Assembly (NCBI GenBank): GCA_965243385.1
Contig: CBDEUV010000002.1
Coordinates: 1,240,001 to 1,304,000 of the forward strand
Direction of reading: 5' to 3'
From: JANSYA01 sp965243385
Lineage (GTDB): Bacteria > Spirochaetota > Leptospiria > Leptospirales > Leptonemataceae
DNA: 64,000 bases
In this document: positions 8,881-18,639 of the stretch, one piece after another
Layout of the letters: each line of letters starts with the position of its first letter
Position numbering within the stretch: the first letter of the stretch is position 1
Program-made: the position numbers and the translations under genes
Notes under the pieces: generated by a model
The model's database searches: none
What the model was told of the DNA's origin: nothing
What the model saw: only the letters and a program-made list of their open reading frames with translations

Positions 8881-10095
8881 ATGCCTCTTCGCTTCCGATT
8901 CCGCAGTCCGTGCCTGGCTCTTCTGAACCTCACAATCGCTCTGCAATCCTGCGCTTTCCTGCCGGGCCAGGCGGACCAGGACGACGACTCCGAAACTCTG
9001 AACGTCCTGGCTCTGCTGGCCCTGGCCGGGCTGACGAACAGCTCGAGCGCCCGGGACCGTTTCGTCATCGCCACCAGCCTGTTGAATGGATCCCCCAGCG
9101 GACAACTCTTTCTGTTTCGCAAGGCCGCGGATTCCTGCGATCTGACGCTCACTCATCAGACGACCACGGGCGAAGACCCCTACGATCTGATCGTCGCGCC
9201 CAACGGCGATTTCGTTTACATCGCACTGGACGGCGATCAGGCGATTGCTCCTTTCGCCATTAACGCAACCACCGAACAACTCAGCGCGCTGGGCACAACG
9301 GCCCAGGCGGGCACGGTCGCCACGACGCCGTACGGCATGTCGATTCATCCCAACGGCCGCTGGCTCTACAGCGCGGACGGATCCAGCCCCGGTTCGGTCG
9401 CAAGCTTTGATCGCAATACGAGTACGGGAGCCCTCTCGCCCCAGGCGCCGGCCTTTCTGGCGGCCGGCAACAATATGTTTTATGCAACCCTGGATCGCAC
9501 AGGCGCCTTCCTCTACGTTTCGAATTTTAACGGCTTCGGGGATGCGGGTAACGATACAGTCTATGGCTATGCGGTGAATCAGACGACCGGCGCGCTGAGC
9601 TCCCTCGGGGCGCCCTTCGCCGCAGAAAACCGTCCGTGGTACGTGGCACGTCATCCGACCGGCGACTGGATCTACGTCGGCAACCAGGGTTCGGGCACGA
9701 TATCCATGTACCAGGTGAATACCACGACCGGCGCTCTGACCCCCATCGGCGGTGGGACCGTCGCTGCGGCCGGCAATCCCATCGGCCTTGCAATCGGACG
9801 GCAATTCGCGTACGCCGCCGACAACGGCGGGGGTAATATTTACGCCTACGCCATCGATCAGAATAGCGGCGCGCTGACCCCTTCCGGCACGACCAATCCC
9901 GGAGCCCCCCCGCCCTACGGGCTGACTCTCGACACGGACGAACGCTGCCTCTACGTGGCTCGAACGGATGAAAGCGCCGCAACTTCGACCGACGTCCTCT
10001 CAATCTACGATGTGGGCACGAACGGTACGCTGAGTTTTCGCGCGAATTTGACGGCGGGCGTGGGCCCGCGCTTTCCCGCCATTGTTCGGCGATAG
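8881..10095 (+). CDS. Lactonase-like seven-bladed propeller lipoprotein
   Basis: 404 residues with a signal peptide ending in a lipobox (IALQSC at about 24). Right after the Cys is an acidic stretch then leucines (QADQDDDSETLNVLALLALAG), the module shared by several lipoproteins here. The rest is repeated blades of the form PYGMSIHPNGRWLYSAD and ...S.D..TGAL.P.G, typical of the lactonase/YncE-type beta-propeller family (PF10282). Catalytic lactonase activity cannot be judged from sequence; many such lipoproteins are binding scaffolds. Likely located on the periplasmic or outer face of a membrane. Confidence 0.85.
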   Translation: MPLRFRFRSPCLALLNLTIALQSCAFLPGQADQDDDSETLNVLALLALAGLTNSSSARDRFVIATSLLNGSPSGQLFLFRKAADSCDLTLTHQTTTGEDPYDLIVAPNGDFVYIALDGDQAIAPFAINATTEQLSALGTTAQAGTVATTPYGMSIHPNGRWLYSADGSSPGSVASFDRNTSTGALSPQAPAFLAAGNNMFYATLDRTGAFLYVSNFNGFGDAGNDTVYGYAVNQTTGALSSLGAPFAAENRPWYVARHPTGDWIYVGNQGSGTISMYQVNTTTGALTPIGGGTVAAAGNPIGLAIGRQFAYAADNGGGNIYAYAIDQNSGALTPSGTTNPGAPPPYGLTLDTDERCLYVARTDESAATSTDVLSIYDVGTNGTLSFRANLTAGVGPRFPAIVRR

Positions 10096-10182
10096 GCCCG
10101 ACTGCCGGAATCCGCCGCGCGATCCAGAATCGAAATATATATATGACAGTCGATGACATGAATGCCTTGCTATCCTGAAAGC

Positions 10183-11186
10183 ATGCGCGCCGACCGACTC
10201 ATTGCAATCCTGCTCGAACTCCAGGCCCGGGGCCGGACCAGCTCCCGGAAACTCGCCGGCAAACTGGAGGTCTCCGAACGTACAATCCATCGCGACATGG
10301 AGGCCCTGTCCGGGGCGGGCATTCCCGTATACGCCCTGCGCGGGCCGGACGGGGGTTGGGAACTCTCGGAGGGCTATCGCACGAATTTGACTGCCATGCA
10401 GCGCACCGAAGTGCTCGCTCTGATCTTCGCGACCGCGGTCAGCCCCGCCGGCACGCCTGCGTTTCGCAAAGATTTCGAAGCGGCCATTACCCGACTGCTG
10501 GCGGCGATGCCGCCGCAATACAAACGCGACGCGGAACTCGTGCGCGAACGCATCCATGTCGACGGCGCGGCCTGGTGCGCCGAGCAGGAAACGGGCGAAG
10601 ACCTGCTGATGCCCCGTCTGCAGGAGGCGGTCTGGTCCTGCGAACGACTGGAAATAGAATACCGTCGGGATGGAGGTTATCGCAGCGATCACGGCGAAAG
10701 CGAAGCGGAACGCCCGCGACGCCGCACGGTTCGACCGCTGGGCCTGGTCGCGAAACGCCAGACCTGGTATCTCGTCGCGGATACACGCGATGGCATGCGC
10801 AGCTTTCGCGTATCACGCATTCAGTCCGCAAAAAGCACGGGCAAGAAATTCACGCGACCGAAAGGCTTTGATCTCGCGGAACACTGGCAGCGATCCGTCA
10901 GCGAGTTTCGCGCCCGGCTGCGGAGTATCGCGTACGCCTGCGCCTCCGCGAGCGGATTCCCGGGCAAACGCATATCAACGGCATATTTCATATGCGCATT
11001 CAAAACGCGAAGCCATGCGCGGATCGACCCGGCTGGCTGGAAGCCGAAGCGAATTTCGAAACCGAAGAATGGGCGCGCATGTTCTTCGCGGGGGTGGACG
11101 AAGACGTAGAGGTGCTCGCGCCCGCGAAGTTGCGCGCAGGCCTGGCGGCGGCCGGCGCGCGCTTGCGCGAAATTTACAGTTCCTGA
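10183..11186 (+). pseudogene. WYL-domain transcriptional regulator, frameshifted
   Basis: Starting at MRADRLIAILLELQARGRT, residues 1-60 are a winged HTH (HTH_11, DeoR-like), followed by a WYL domain (RTVRPLGLVAKRQTWYLVAD). The frame is lost after VSEFRARL near base 10920. The next frame then reads EYRVRLRLRERIPG and on to PGWLEAEANFETEEWARMFFAG and DEDVEVLAPAKLR, the usual WYL C-terminal extension, stopping at 11186. One missing C (CTG-C-CGGAGTAT) would restore a single 333-residue protein with the expected LPEYRV sequence. It is either a recent pseudogene or a sequence error. It converges on the reductase gene at 11188. Such regulators bind DNA and sense ligands through WYL. Confidence 0.82.
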
Positions 11187-11187
11187 A

Positions 11188-12003
11188 CTATTCGCGAGAA
11201 ATGCTCTGCGACTCCCGTACCCGCTCGTAAATATGCAGCAGCACTCCTCCACCATGGCCTGGAAAGGACCGGGTCTCCAGCCAGCGCAGCGGACGCACAT
11301 CCGGCAGCCCCACCGCTTCGATCAGAGCGATACCGCGGCCGAGTAAAACCGGGATCACCGATATTTGAAATTCGTCGATCAAGTCGGCGGCCACAAAAGA
11401 CGCCGCCAGTTCCCCGCCGCCCAGCAGCCAGATCGCCCCGGGGCCTGAGTTTCCGTTCGCATTTCGCGAAAGTTCGGCTTGCAAATCGGCCACAATCTGT
11501 CGGGGCGCTCCGGAGCGAAAGCGCACCATACCGCGCGGCCCGGGATGCTCCGGAAAGCTCCGCGCCGTCATAACGACGACCGACACGCTCGTATAGGGCC
11601 AGTCCGCGCCGCTGGCCATGATCCATTCATAGGTGCCGGCGCCCATGACGATGGCGCCTACACGCTCGTAAAAATCGGAATATCCAAAATCTTCCGCTTC
11701 GACTCCGGTCGACTGATCGCCTTCCGGTGACGGCAACCAGTCGACCCCGCCCGCGCTCGTCGCGATAAAGCCGTCGAGACTCTGGGCCACATAGTACACC
11801 ACCCGACCCGTCCCCGTCGGAACGGCATTCGCATTCGGGTTGCGCAATCTATTTGCGCCGGGTTGAATCTCCCTGGATCGGGTTTGTTCGGGACGCTCTT
11901 TCGCAGGAGGATTCGCAAGAGGATTCACCGGAGGCGACTCTAATGCTCCGGACGAAGGCGGCGAGGCGGCGGTTACGGAAATTTGCATGCGATAGCATCG
12001 CAT
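11188..12003 (-). CDS. DHFR/RibD C-terminal-like reductase
   Basis: 271 residues. From about residue 68 the sequence VVYYVAQSLDGFIATSAGGVDWL starts a dihydrofolate-reductase fold of the RibD C-terminal type, with IVMGAGTYEWI and the nucleotide-binding WLLGGGELAASF later on. Family enzymes reduce pteridine or pyrimidine-like substrates with NAD(P)H, but the substrate is unknown here. The first 65 residues are low-complexity (repeated NP, NANA, PPA) and may not be translated; a later start is likely. Its stop faces the stop of the WYL regulator almost directly. Confidence 0.8.
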   Translation of the reverse strand: MRCYRMQISVTAASPPSSGALESPPVNPLANPPAKERPEQTRSREIQPGANRLRNPNANAVPTGTGRVVYYVAQSLDGFIATSAGGVDWLPSPEGDQSTGVEAEDFGYSDFYERVGAIVMGAGTYEWIMASGADWPYTSVSVVVMTARSFPEHPGPRGMVRFRSGAPRQIVADLQAELSRNANGNSGPGAIWLLGGGELAASFVAADLIDEFQISVIPVLLGRGIALIEAVGLPDVRPLRWLETRSFPGHGGGVLLHIYERVRESQSISRE

Positions 12004-12081
12004 ACCGCCCCGACATCTTCTGTCATATATACCGAAAACGGGATCGAAAAGAAAAAAACTCGGCGGCGACCACGCGAAATT

Positions 12082-13440
12082 TCACGGCAACGATTTCAAT
12101 CGCTCACCGAGCGCGCATTTCGGATATTCGCCGGGTTGCACCAGCTCGCCGAGCCAGCCGAAAGCGTTCATCGCCGCGACGATGTGAATGCCCCAGCTCG
12201 GCACGCATAATTCGCAGGACGTTACGCGATTCTTGCACATGATCTGCGACGCGTCGAGCGGCCGCGGATAAGCCAGCGCGCTCGGCGGGTGCAAACATTC
12301 GTTTTCGATTGCAGCGATCTTCTGGATACGATTCGCTTTCGCGCGAAATTGTTGAAAGGCTCGCACGAGGACGCCGGCGATATCCGGATCGAAGACCTGC
12401 TTGCCCGCGTTATAGGCGATCATATAAACCGCCTGTTCGGTGAATTCTTTCGGATCGCGAAATCGACGCGACGCATCGTCGAGAAAACGGGTCATGCGCA
12501 GCACGTGCAAAACGAAATGCGCGAGTTCAATAGCGCGCGCCGATTCGTCCGCGTCCGGGGCGGCGGCCGGCGACGCGTCCGCGACTTGCTCGAATGCGTC
12601 GGCAGTCGCGTCTGCGGCGTCCTCGTCTTCACCGGCTTCGGCGGATTGCAGGAAACGGTAGATCGGTCGATAGTATTCGCCGCCGATCAGGGCCGCGACG
12701 TTTTCACTCGCCGGTGCGGACGCGGATCCGGCTTCCGTCGGCGTCGAATTCATCTCGAGCGCGACCGGATGCTCCGCGATCGCCTGGACGACCTCGTCCG
12801 GCAAATGCAGCAGGTGCGCCGCGAATTCGGCGGCCACCCCGCTCGCCTGGCGCTTCGCAGGGCCGCTGATAATCGGGAACTGCCAGGCGCCGGAATCGCC
12901 GAGCGCCAGGTCCGCGCACAGGCCTGCCAGAAATACATAGCGACGGCCGTATGCGGGGCGTCCGGGCTGAATCGCGGCGATGGTCACAGCCAGGGTCCCC
13001 AGATTCGCGAGATGCCGAAAAAAGTCCGGATCCTTCGCCAGTAAATAATACAACAGCTGCACCAGGCCCGGCTGCTGATCGATAGCGGACTGCATCAGAT
13101 CGTTCAGCCGCGCCGGCACCAGTTCGGATAGATGCTGCACGAAATTCGCCGAGAAACGCGAGCGGCTCCGATCGATTTCGCGTATAACGAATTCCCGCAT
13201 GCGCCTGGAGATCTGCGGCAGCAGCTTTAATTCGAATCGCTCGTCGTAGCGTCCTTCCAGCTCCTGCAGACGCGCGAAGTGCCGGGGCAAGAGCACGACC
13301 CCCGACTGTATCAGAATATTGCCGCTCGCGTCTTCGAGCGCCGTGGCCAGTTCAGCCACGCCGTACAGCGAGAAGTCTTCGCAGAACCGCGTTAGCTCGC
13401 GGTAGCTGTTCAGTACAACGACTCCGGGGCGAAACTCCAT
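12082..13440 (-). CDS. Degenerate HD-domain-like regulatory protein
   Basis: About 452 residues from MEFRPGVVVLNSYRELTRF. The N-terminal 80 residues resemble the DUF3391-like or regulatory leader of HD-GYP proteins (GNILIQSGVVLLPRHFARLQEL). The middle holds a helical HD-like segment (YVFLAGLCADLALGD ... AAEFAAHLLHLPDEVVQAIAEHP) where the metal-binding HD pairs are largely replaced. A final segment has several cysteines (CKNRVTSCELCVPSWG). It is probably a non-catalytic cytoplasmic scaffold or nucleotide sensor. Family assignment by eye is tentative. Starting at 13440 rather than 13479 is favoured by the AGGAG just upstream, although it is very close. Confidence 0.6.
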   Translation of the reverse strand: MEFRPGVVVLNSYRELTRFCEDFSLYGVAELATALEDASGNILIQSGVVLLPRHFARLQELEGRYDERFELKLLPQISRRMREFVIREIDRSRSRFSANFVQHLSELVPARLNDLMQSAIDQQPGLVQLLYYLLAKDPDFFRHLANLGTLAVTIAAIQPGRPAYGRRYVFLAGLCADLALGDSGAWQFPIISGPAKRQASGVAAEFAAHLLHLPDEVVQAIAEHPVALEMNSTPTEAGSASAPASENVAALIGGEYYRPIYRFLQSAEAGEDEDAADATADAFEQVADASPAAAPDADESARAIELAHFVLHVLRMTRFLDDASRRFRDPKEFTEQAVYMIAYNAGKQVFDPDIAGVLVRAFQQFRAKANRIQKIAAIENECLHPPSALAYPRPLDASQIMCKNRVTSCELCVPSWGIHIVAAMNAFGWLGELVQPGEYPKCALGERLKSLP

Positions 13441-13578
13441 ACTCCTATTGTCGGCAAACGACGTGGGCTGGCAAGACAATCGGTTTCAGGAACAATCAGG
13501 ATTCCGCCGGCGTCGCCCAGGATTCCGCGCACTAAAAACAGTAGCCATCCAGCCGCCCGCCCCGTTCCAGGTAGTTGT

Positions 13579-16299
13579 ATGAGCTATCCCTTTGCCGAGA
13601 TCGAAGCCCACTGGCAGACCCACTGGGCCGCAGAAAAAAGCTTCCGCACGCCCACGGATCGGTCGCGGCCGAAGTACTATGTGCTCGATATGTTTCCCTA
13701 CCCCTCCGGCGCCGGCCTGCACGTCGGCCACCCCGAAGGATATACCGCCACCGACATCATGGCCCGCTACAAACGCATGCGCGGTTTTAACGTTCTGCAT
13801 CCCATGGGCTGGGACGCCTTCGGCCTCCCGGCGGAGCGCTACGCCATGAAAACCGGAGTGCATCCCGCAGAGACCACCGCCCGCAACGTGGATAATTTTC
13901 GCCGGCAGCTGCAGGCGCTGGGATTCTCATACGATTGGGAACGCGAAATCAGTACGACGGACGTCGGCTACTATAAATGGACCCAGTGGATTTTTCTGAA
14001 AATCTTTAATTCATACTTTGACGAAGAGCAGCAAAAAGCGCGCCCGATTCAGGAACTCAAGATTCCGGAGGACGTCGCGGGGGATGCGGAGGCGAAAGAG
14101 GCTTTCGTGAATCAACATCGCCTGGCTTATATTAAAGAAGCTCCGGTCAACTGGTGCGCCGAACTCGGCACGGTTCTCGCTAACGAGGAAGTCGAAGAGT
14201 GGACCTCGAAGGGCTACAAGGTCGAACGCCGGCCCATGCGCCAGTGGATGCTGCGCATCACCGCGTACGCAGCGCGACTATTGGAAGATCTGGACGGTCT
14301 GGACTGGCCGGCCGGCACGATGGAGCTACAGAAAAACTGGATCGGCCGCTCCGAAGGCGCCGAGGTCGACTTCCCCCTCGACGATATTGCCGCCGCCGCG
14401 TCTGCGGTCGACGCGGGCGACCAGGACCACGCCGGCGATTCGCCGCAGGCCCTGCGGGTTTTCACGACCCGTCCGGATACCCTCTTCGGAGTAACTTATA
14501 TGGTCATCGCGCCGGAGCATCCGCTGGTAGCGGCTTTCACGACGAAAGACCAGGCGGCGACCGTCGAGCAGTACGTCGCGCAGGCCGCGCTTAAATCCGA
14601 ACTCGATCGCACAGTCCAGGGTGAAAAGGCCGAAAAGACCGGCGTCTTCACGGGCGGGCACGTTCTGCATCCGATCAGCGGCGAACAGATTCCCGTCTGG
14701 ATTTCCGACTACGTGCTGATGAGTTACGGCACCGGCGCGATCATGTCCGTGCCGGCGCATGACGCCCGCGATTTCGCTTTCGCGCAAAAATTCAAGCTGC
14801 CGATCCTTCCGGTGATTACGAAAGACGGCAAAGCGCCGGCAGGCGAACTCACCGAAGCCTACACCGGTCCCGGCAAAAACGTGAACTCCGATTTCTTAAA
14901 CGGCCTGGCGACCGAAGCGGCGAAGGCGAAGATGATCGCGCATTTAGAGGAAAAGGGCCGCGGCGAAAGCCGGATCAACTACAAGCTACGCGACTGGCTC
15001 TTTTCGCGGCAGCGCTACTGGGGCGAACCGATTCCGATCAATTTCGACGAACGCGGACACCTCGTGCCCGAAGAGGAATCCAGTCTGCCGCTCGAACTGC
15101 CGCCTTCGGATAATTTTCAACCCGCCGCGACCGGCGAATCGCCGCTGGCGAATCTCACGGACTGGGTCAATCACGAACGCGACGGACAGAAACTGCAACG
15201 CGAAACGAATACTATGCCGCAATGGGCCGGCAGTTGCTGGTACTATTTGCGCTATATCGATCCGGACAACGACGAAGCGCTCGTGGACCCCGCCGCCGAA
15301 AATTACTGGATGGGTGAAAACGGCGTCGACCTGTATGTCGGCGGCTCGGAACACGCGGTACTGCATTTGTTGTATGCGCGCTTCTGGCACAAAATGCTAT
15401 TCGATCTGGGCGTGGTTAAATCTTCCGAACCCTTTCGCAAACTCGTGCACCAGGGTTTAATCCTGGCCTATTCCTACAAAGATAAGAATAACAAGTATTA
15501 CGGCGAACACGAGACCGAAACCCGGGACGGCAAAAGCTTCTCGATCGAAGGCGGACTCGAACTCGAATCGAAAATCGAAAAGATGTCCAAATCCCTGGGC
15601 AACGTCGTGAATCCCGACGACGTCGTGCGCGAATACGGCGCGGACGCCTTTCGCCTGTATGAAATGTTTCTGGGCCCGCTCGAACAGAGCAAACCCTGGT
15701 CGACCCGCGGCATCGAAGGCGTCTTTCGTTTTCTGAACCGGGTCTGGCGCCTCTATACCGAGCTGGAAAACGGCGAGACTCACGACGCGGTCGACCCGCG
15801 CCTGCTGGAAGATCCCGCGGCCGAACACCAAAAAGCGGCTGAACGAATGCTGCACAGCACGATTCAGAAAGTAGGCGAAGACGTCGAACGCATGTCCTTT
15901 AATACGGCGATCTCGCAGATGATGGTGTGCGTGAACGAATTCTTCGCCCGCAAAGCCATGGGCCGCCGGGGCGCCGAAGATTTCGCGCTCTTGCTCGCGC
16001 CATTCGCCCCGCATCTGGCCGAAGAGCTGTGGCGACGACTGGGCAAGACCGAATCGCTTACAAACGAAAGCTGGCCGGCCTACGATCCGGCGAAAACCGC
16101 GAGCGATGAATTCGAAGCGGTTTTTCAGGTGAACGGCAAAGTTCGCGGCAAAGCCATGGTGGCCGCCGGCACCAGCGACGACGATCTCATAGCCGCTGCT
16201 CTCGCCGACGAAGGCGTGGTCCGCAATCTGGACGGCAGAGAACCCAAAAAGATCATCGTGGTCAAAAACAAGCTGGTGAATATCGTCGTCGGCAAATAG
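13579..16299 (+). CDS. leuS: Leucyl-tRNA synthetase
   Basis: Charges tRNA-Leu. The 906-residue class Ia enzyme shows the HIGH-type motif (YPSGAGLHVGHPEGY), the CP1 editing domain with TTRPDTLFGVTYMVIAPEHP and YGTGAIMSVPAHDARDF, the tRNA-binding GSCWYYLRYIDP segment and KMSKSLGN. It is about 40 residues longer than many bacterial LeuRS, partly from an Ala/Asp-rich insertion before the editing motif. It is followed by a convergent lipoprotein gene. Identity is firm. Confidence 0.97.
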   Translation: MSYPFAEIEAHWQTHWAAEKSFRTPTDRSRPKYYVLDMFPYPSGAGLHVGHPEGYTATDIMARYKRMRGFNVLHPMGWDAFGLPAERYAMKTGVHPAETTARNVDNFRRQLQALGFSYDWEREISTTDVGYYKWTQWIFLKIFNSYFDEEQQKARPIQELKIPEDVAGDAEAKEAFVNQHRLAYIKEAPVNWCAELGTVLANEEVEEWTSKGYKVERRPMRQWMLRITAYAARLLEDLDGLDWPAGTMELQKNWIGRSEGAEVDFPLDDIAAAASAVDAGDQDHAGDSPQALRVFTTRPDTLFGVTYMVIAPEHPLVAAFTTKDQAATVEQYVAQAALKSELDRTVQGEKAEKTGVFTGGHVLHPISGEQIPVWISDYVLMSYGTGAIMSVPAHDARDFAFAQKFKLPILPVITKDGKAPAGELTEAYTGPGKNVNSDFLNGLATEAAKAKMIAHLEEKGRGESRINYKLRDWLFSRQRYWGEPIPINFDERGHLVPEEESSLPLELPPSDNFQPAATGESPLANLTDWVNHERDGQKLQRETNTMPQWAGSCWYYLRYIDPDNDEALVDPAAENYWMGENGVDLYVGGSEHAVLHLLYARFWHKMLFDLGVVKSSEPFRKLVHQGLILAYSYKDKNNKYYGEHETETRDGKSFSIEGGLELESKIEKMSKSLGNVVNPDDVVREYGADAFRLYEMFLGPLEQSKPWSTRGIEGVFRFLNRVWRLYTELENGETHDAVDPRLLEDPAAEHQKAAERMLHSTIQKVGEDVERMSFNTAISQMMVCVNEFFARKAMGRRGAEDFALLLAPFAPHLAEELWRRLGKTESLTNESWPAYDPAKTASDEFEAVFQVNGKVRGKAMVAAGTSDDDLIAAALADEGVVRNLDGREPKKIIVVKNKLVNIVVGK

Positions 16300-16320
16300 C
16301 GCCCCGAAGCGCCCCGGACA

Positions 16321-17049
16321 TTAACGTTCGAAGGGCGGACCGATCAAACGTTCTTTGCAATACGCCCGATAGCTGACCAGATTGCTTCGTGCGCGCACAA
16401 TCGGATCGTAGGCGACATGCGTCGGCAATAACGGCGTTAATTGGGGATACAGGTACACCGCCGGATTGGTGGCGCCCTGCAGGGTTCGAACGCACTCCGG
16501 GTCGAAATCGTATGTCGTAAAGCGATAGTCGCATCCCATTTGCTGACACGCCTGCTGAAATTGCACGTGCCCGGGGTCGAAATCGACCCGCAGCCGAAGG
16601 CGATCCCAGGCCAGATCTCGCTCGGCCTTACAGCGATTCTGCAGACGTTTTATCGGAGGCTTCACGAAGGTGCGATAGGTCACGTCCGGGTATGCCGGAT
16701 CACTCATGGTTTTCGCTTTGCTCGTTTCGTATCGCATGCGGTCGATCGCCTGCTGCTGCGTTGTGCCCGTTACCGGCTGCTGAATCGGGCGTCGAATCGT
16801 GGGTTCCCGCAAATCGCTCCGTGGGAACTGCTCGCTAAAGTTCATGGGCGGCATACAGTTCCTGCCGAACAAAGCCAGCTCCTGCGAAGCCGTGGCGTCA
16901 ATCGGCGCTTCATTCGCCTGCAGCGCCGCGAGCATGGCGGCGGCCTCCGGGTCCGCGGCTCCGTCTCCGCCGCATCCAGACAAAAACGCAATCGCAACAC
17001 ACAGACTGAACGGCAACAGGCCCCCGTTCCGAATCCATCTATAAAACAT
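16321..17049 (-). CDS. Hypothetical Cys-containing lipoprotein
   Basis: About 242 residues from the ATG at 17049, which has a strong AGGAGG six bases upstream; upstream in-frame codons are not needed. The signal peptide ends in FLSGCGG, a good lipobox. After the Cys there is a short acidic-then-Ala/Leu stretch (DPEAAAMLAALQ). The mature part has several Cys (NCMPPMNF, NRCKAERD, QMGCDYRF, DPECVRTL, AYCKERL), suggesting disulfides in an exported protein. No family recognised. It converges on leuS with a 21-base gap. Confidence 0.78.
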   Translation of the reverse strand: MFYRWIRNGGLLPFSLCVAIAFLSGCGGDGAADPEAAAMLAALQANEAPIDATASQELALFGRNCMPPMNFSEQFPRSDLREPTIRRPIQQPVTGTTQQQAIDRMRYETSKAKTMSDPAYPDVTYRTFVKPPIKRLQNRCKAERDLAWDRLRLRVDFDPGHVQFQQACQQMGCDYRFTTYDFDPECVRTLQGATNPAVYLYPQLTPLLPTHVAYDPIVRARSNLVSYRAYCKERLIGPPFER

Positions 17050-17237
17050 ATCATCCTCCTGCGAGCGACCCGAAGCCTGGTGCGCGTTTCCTGATCTAAT
17101 TCGCTTTCCCCGGAATCGCGATCGCCTGCAGTTATTACGCGCGAGACGACCGGCCGGATTTAAACATTTCGAAGAAAACTCCCGGTCGCACATTTTTTTA
17201 GTTGTATGCCCGGGAATAGTTTCGTCCGTTGAATATT

Positions 17238-17470
17238 ATGATCGTTTCGATCTACAAATCTGCATTCCGCCTGGGCAGGCTGACTCCGTCCGGCGCCTGG
17301 CATCTCACGGCGCGCATCGTGAAGGCGATGAAAGCGTGCGTCGTCCTGCCGCGTATTTCGCTGGCAGCTTCGCCCGGAGGCCCCGGAGTCATTCTATAGA
17401 TCACATGAACTGATATTTGAATCGATTCTGACGAAGGCCGCGGGTGAAAACTCGCGGCCTTCGTCGTTTT
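17238..17470 (+). ncRNA. Candidate leader or small RNA ending in a strong terminator
   Basis: The 474-base gap 17050-17523 contains a terminator with no upstream + strand gene nearby, so a short transcript probably starts around 17200-17240. A 53-codon ORF (ATG at 17238, stop at 17399) lies inside it, but has no ribosome site and no recognisable protein features. The terminator ends 54 bases before the EamA transporter start. The transcript could be an independent sRNA or an attenuator leader controlling the transporter. I could not match it to a known riboswitch class. The rest of the gap shows nothing clear. Confidence 0.4.
17430..17470 (+). terminator. Rho-independent terminator
   Basis: A perfect 13-bp stem (GACGAAGGCCGCG with CGCGGCCTTCGTC), a 10-base loop and a GTTTT tail. 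It is one of the strongest terminators in the window and lies 53 bases upstream of the EamA gene. Confidence 0.88.
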
Positions 17471-17523
17471 AAAACGTTCTCGAATGCGAATTTATTCGAA
17501 AAAACTCAGCGCGGGAGGAGCGT

Positions 17524-18597
17524 ATGAACAACGAAAATCCACAAGAACAAACAGGACTCGTCATCAAACACGGATCCCAATCATCGAAGCGCGGGCTGTG
17601 GCGCGCCGTTTCGCACGGGCTGCGCGATCTATCGCGTTCGGGCTATGTGCTGATGGTACTGGCGGCGCTCGGATTTTCGTTTAAATCGATTCTGGTAAAG
17701 GCGATCTACGACGGCTACGAACAGAACGCGATTACGATCATGCTCATGCGCTTCTATATCGGCGCGCCGCTTTTTATAGCGACGCTGCTGCTGGTCGAGG
17801 GACTGCGGGCCTTTCGCACGAATCCGCGCGAATTGCTTTTCTTCGCCTGTACGGGCATTCTGGGACTCGGGGGAGCGACTTATTTTTCGTTCCTGGCGAT
17901 CGCCAGACTGGGCGCGTCGCTGGCGACCCTGGTCGTATTCACCTACCCGGTGATTACGCTTGGGATCCTGGGCCTGCTCGATCGCCGTTTGCCGGGCGGA
18001 CAGATCTTCGCGGCGCTGCTCGCGCTTACGGGTCTCGCTTTCGTCGTTCAGCTTCAGCCGTTTACGCACGAAACGACGGCGACGGCGACAGGCCACATTG
18101 ACGTGATGGGCGTGATGTACGGATTGATCTCGGCACTCTGCTTCGGCAGCTACAATGTGGCGATTGAAAGATGGGGACGCGGTTCTTCGCCCGTACGGCA
18201 GGCGACGTTCAGCATCGCGCTTTTGACGCTCACTGCGACGATCCTCTTCGGCGACCGCGAATATCCGGCGCCGCCGGAGGCCTGGGCGCTCACAGGCATG
18301 CTCGCGACTCTGGCCGGGTTTATTCCGTTTCTGATTTTTCTGTACGGAATCCGGCGCATCGGCGCGGGCCCGGGCACGATCGCAAATTTAATGGGACCGG
18401 CTTTTAATCTGGTCTGGGCCTATTTGTTTTTCGGCGAAGTCCTGAACGCCGCGCAGTTGCTGGGCGTAGTGTTAATCTTCGCGGGGGTCGCGAGTCTGAA
18501 AGGCGACTGGTTCACGAAAGCGCTGCGTTCGACCGGCTTGCTCAGCCGGCCTTCGCAGGAGCGTATTGAGCCGGGCCGTTCGTTGGCCGGGAAATAA
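17524..18597 (+). CDS. EamA/DMT-family transporter
   Basis: 357 residues with about ten transmembrane helices arranged as two EamA repeats (about 40-180 and 195-330). Typical features are LAALGFSFKSILVKAIYDGYEQN at the start of helix 1, the Pro-Val in VVFTYPVITLG, and NLMGPAFNLVWAYLFFGEVLNAAQLLGVVLI near the end. Family members export or import small metabolites across the inner membrane; the substrate cannot be inferred. The start has a strong GGGAGGAG four bases upstream. The preceding terminator hints at regulated expression. Confidence 0.88.
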   Translation: MNNENPQEQTGLVIKHGSQSSKRGLWRAVSHGLRDLSRSGYVLMVLAALGFSFKSILVKAIYDGYEQNAITIMLMRFYIGAPLFIATLLLVEGLRAFRTNPRELLFFACTGILGLGGATYFSFLAIARLGASLATLVVFTYPVITLGILGLLDRRLPGGQIFAALLALTGLAFVVQLQPFTHETTATATGHIDVMGVMYGLISALCFGSYNVAIERWGRGSSPVRQATFSIALLTLTATILFGDREYPAPPEAWALTGMLATLAGFIPFLIFLYGIRRIGAGPGTIANLMGPAFNLVWAYLFFGEVLNAAQLLGVVLIFAGVASLKGDWFTKALRSTGLLSRPSQERIEPGRSLAGK

Positions 18598-18639
18598 CAC
18601 GCGGCCATTCGCCGCGATTAACGAACACATAGAAAGAAC

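Noticed and set aside
12289..13044. 251-codon + strand ORF opposite the HD-like gene
   Set aside because: Arg/Gly-rich shadow frame without motifs.
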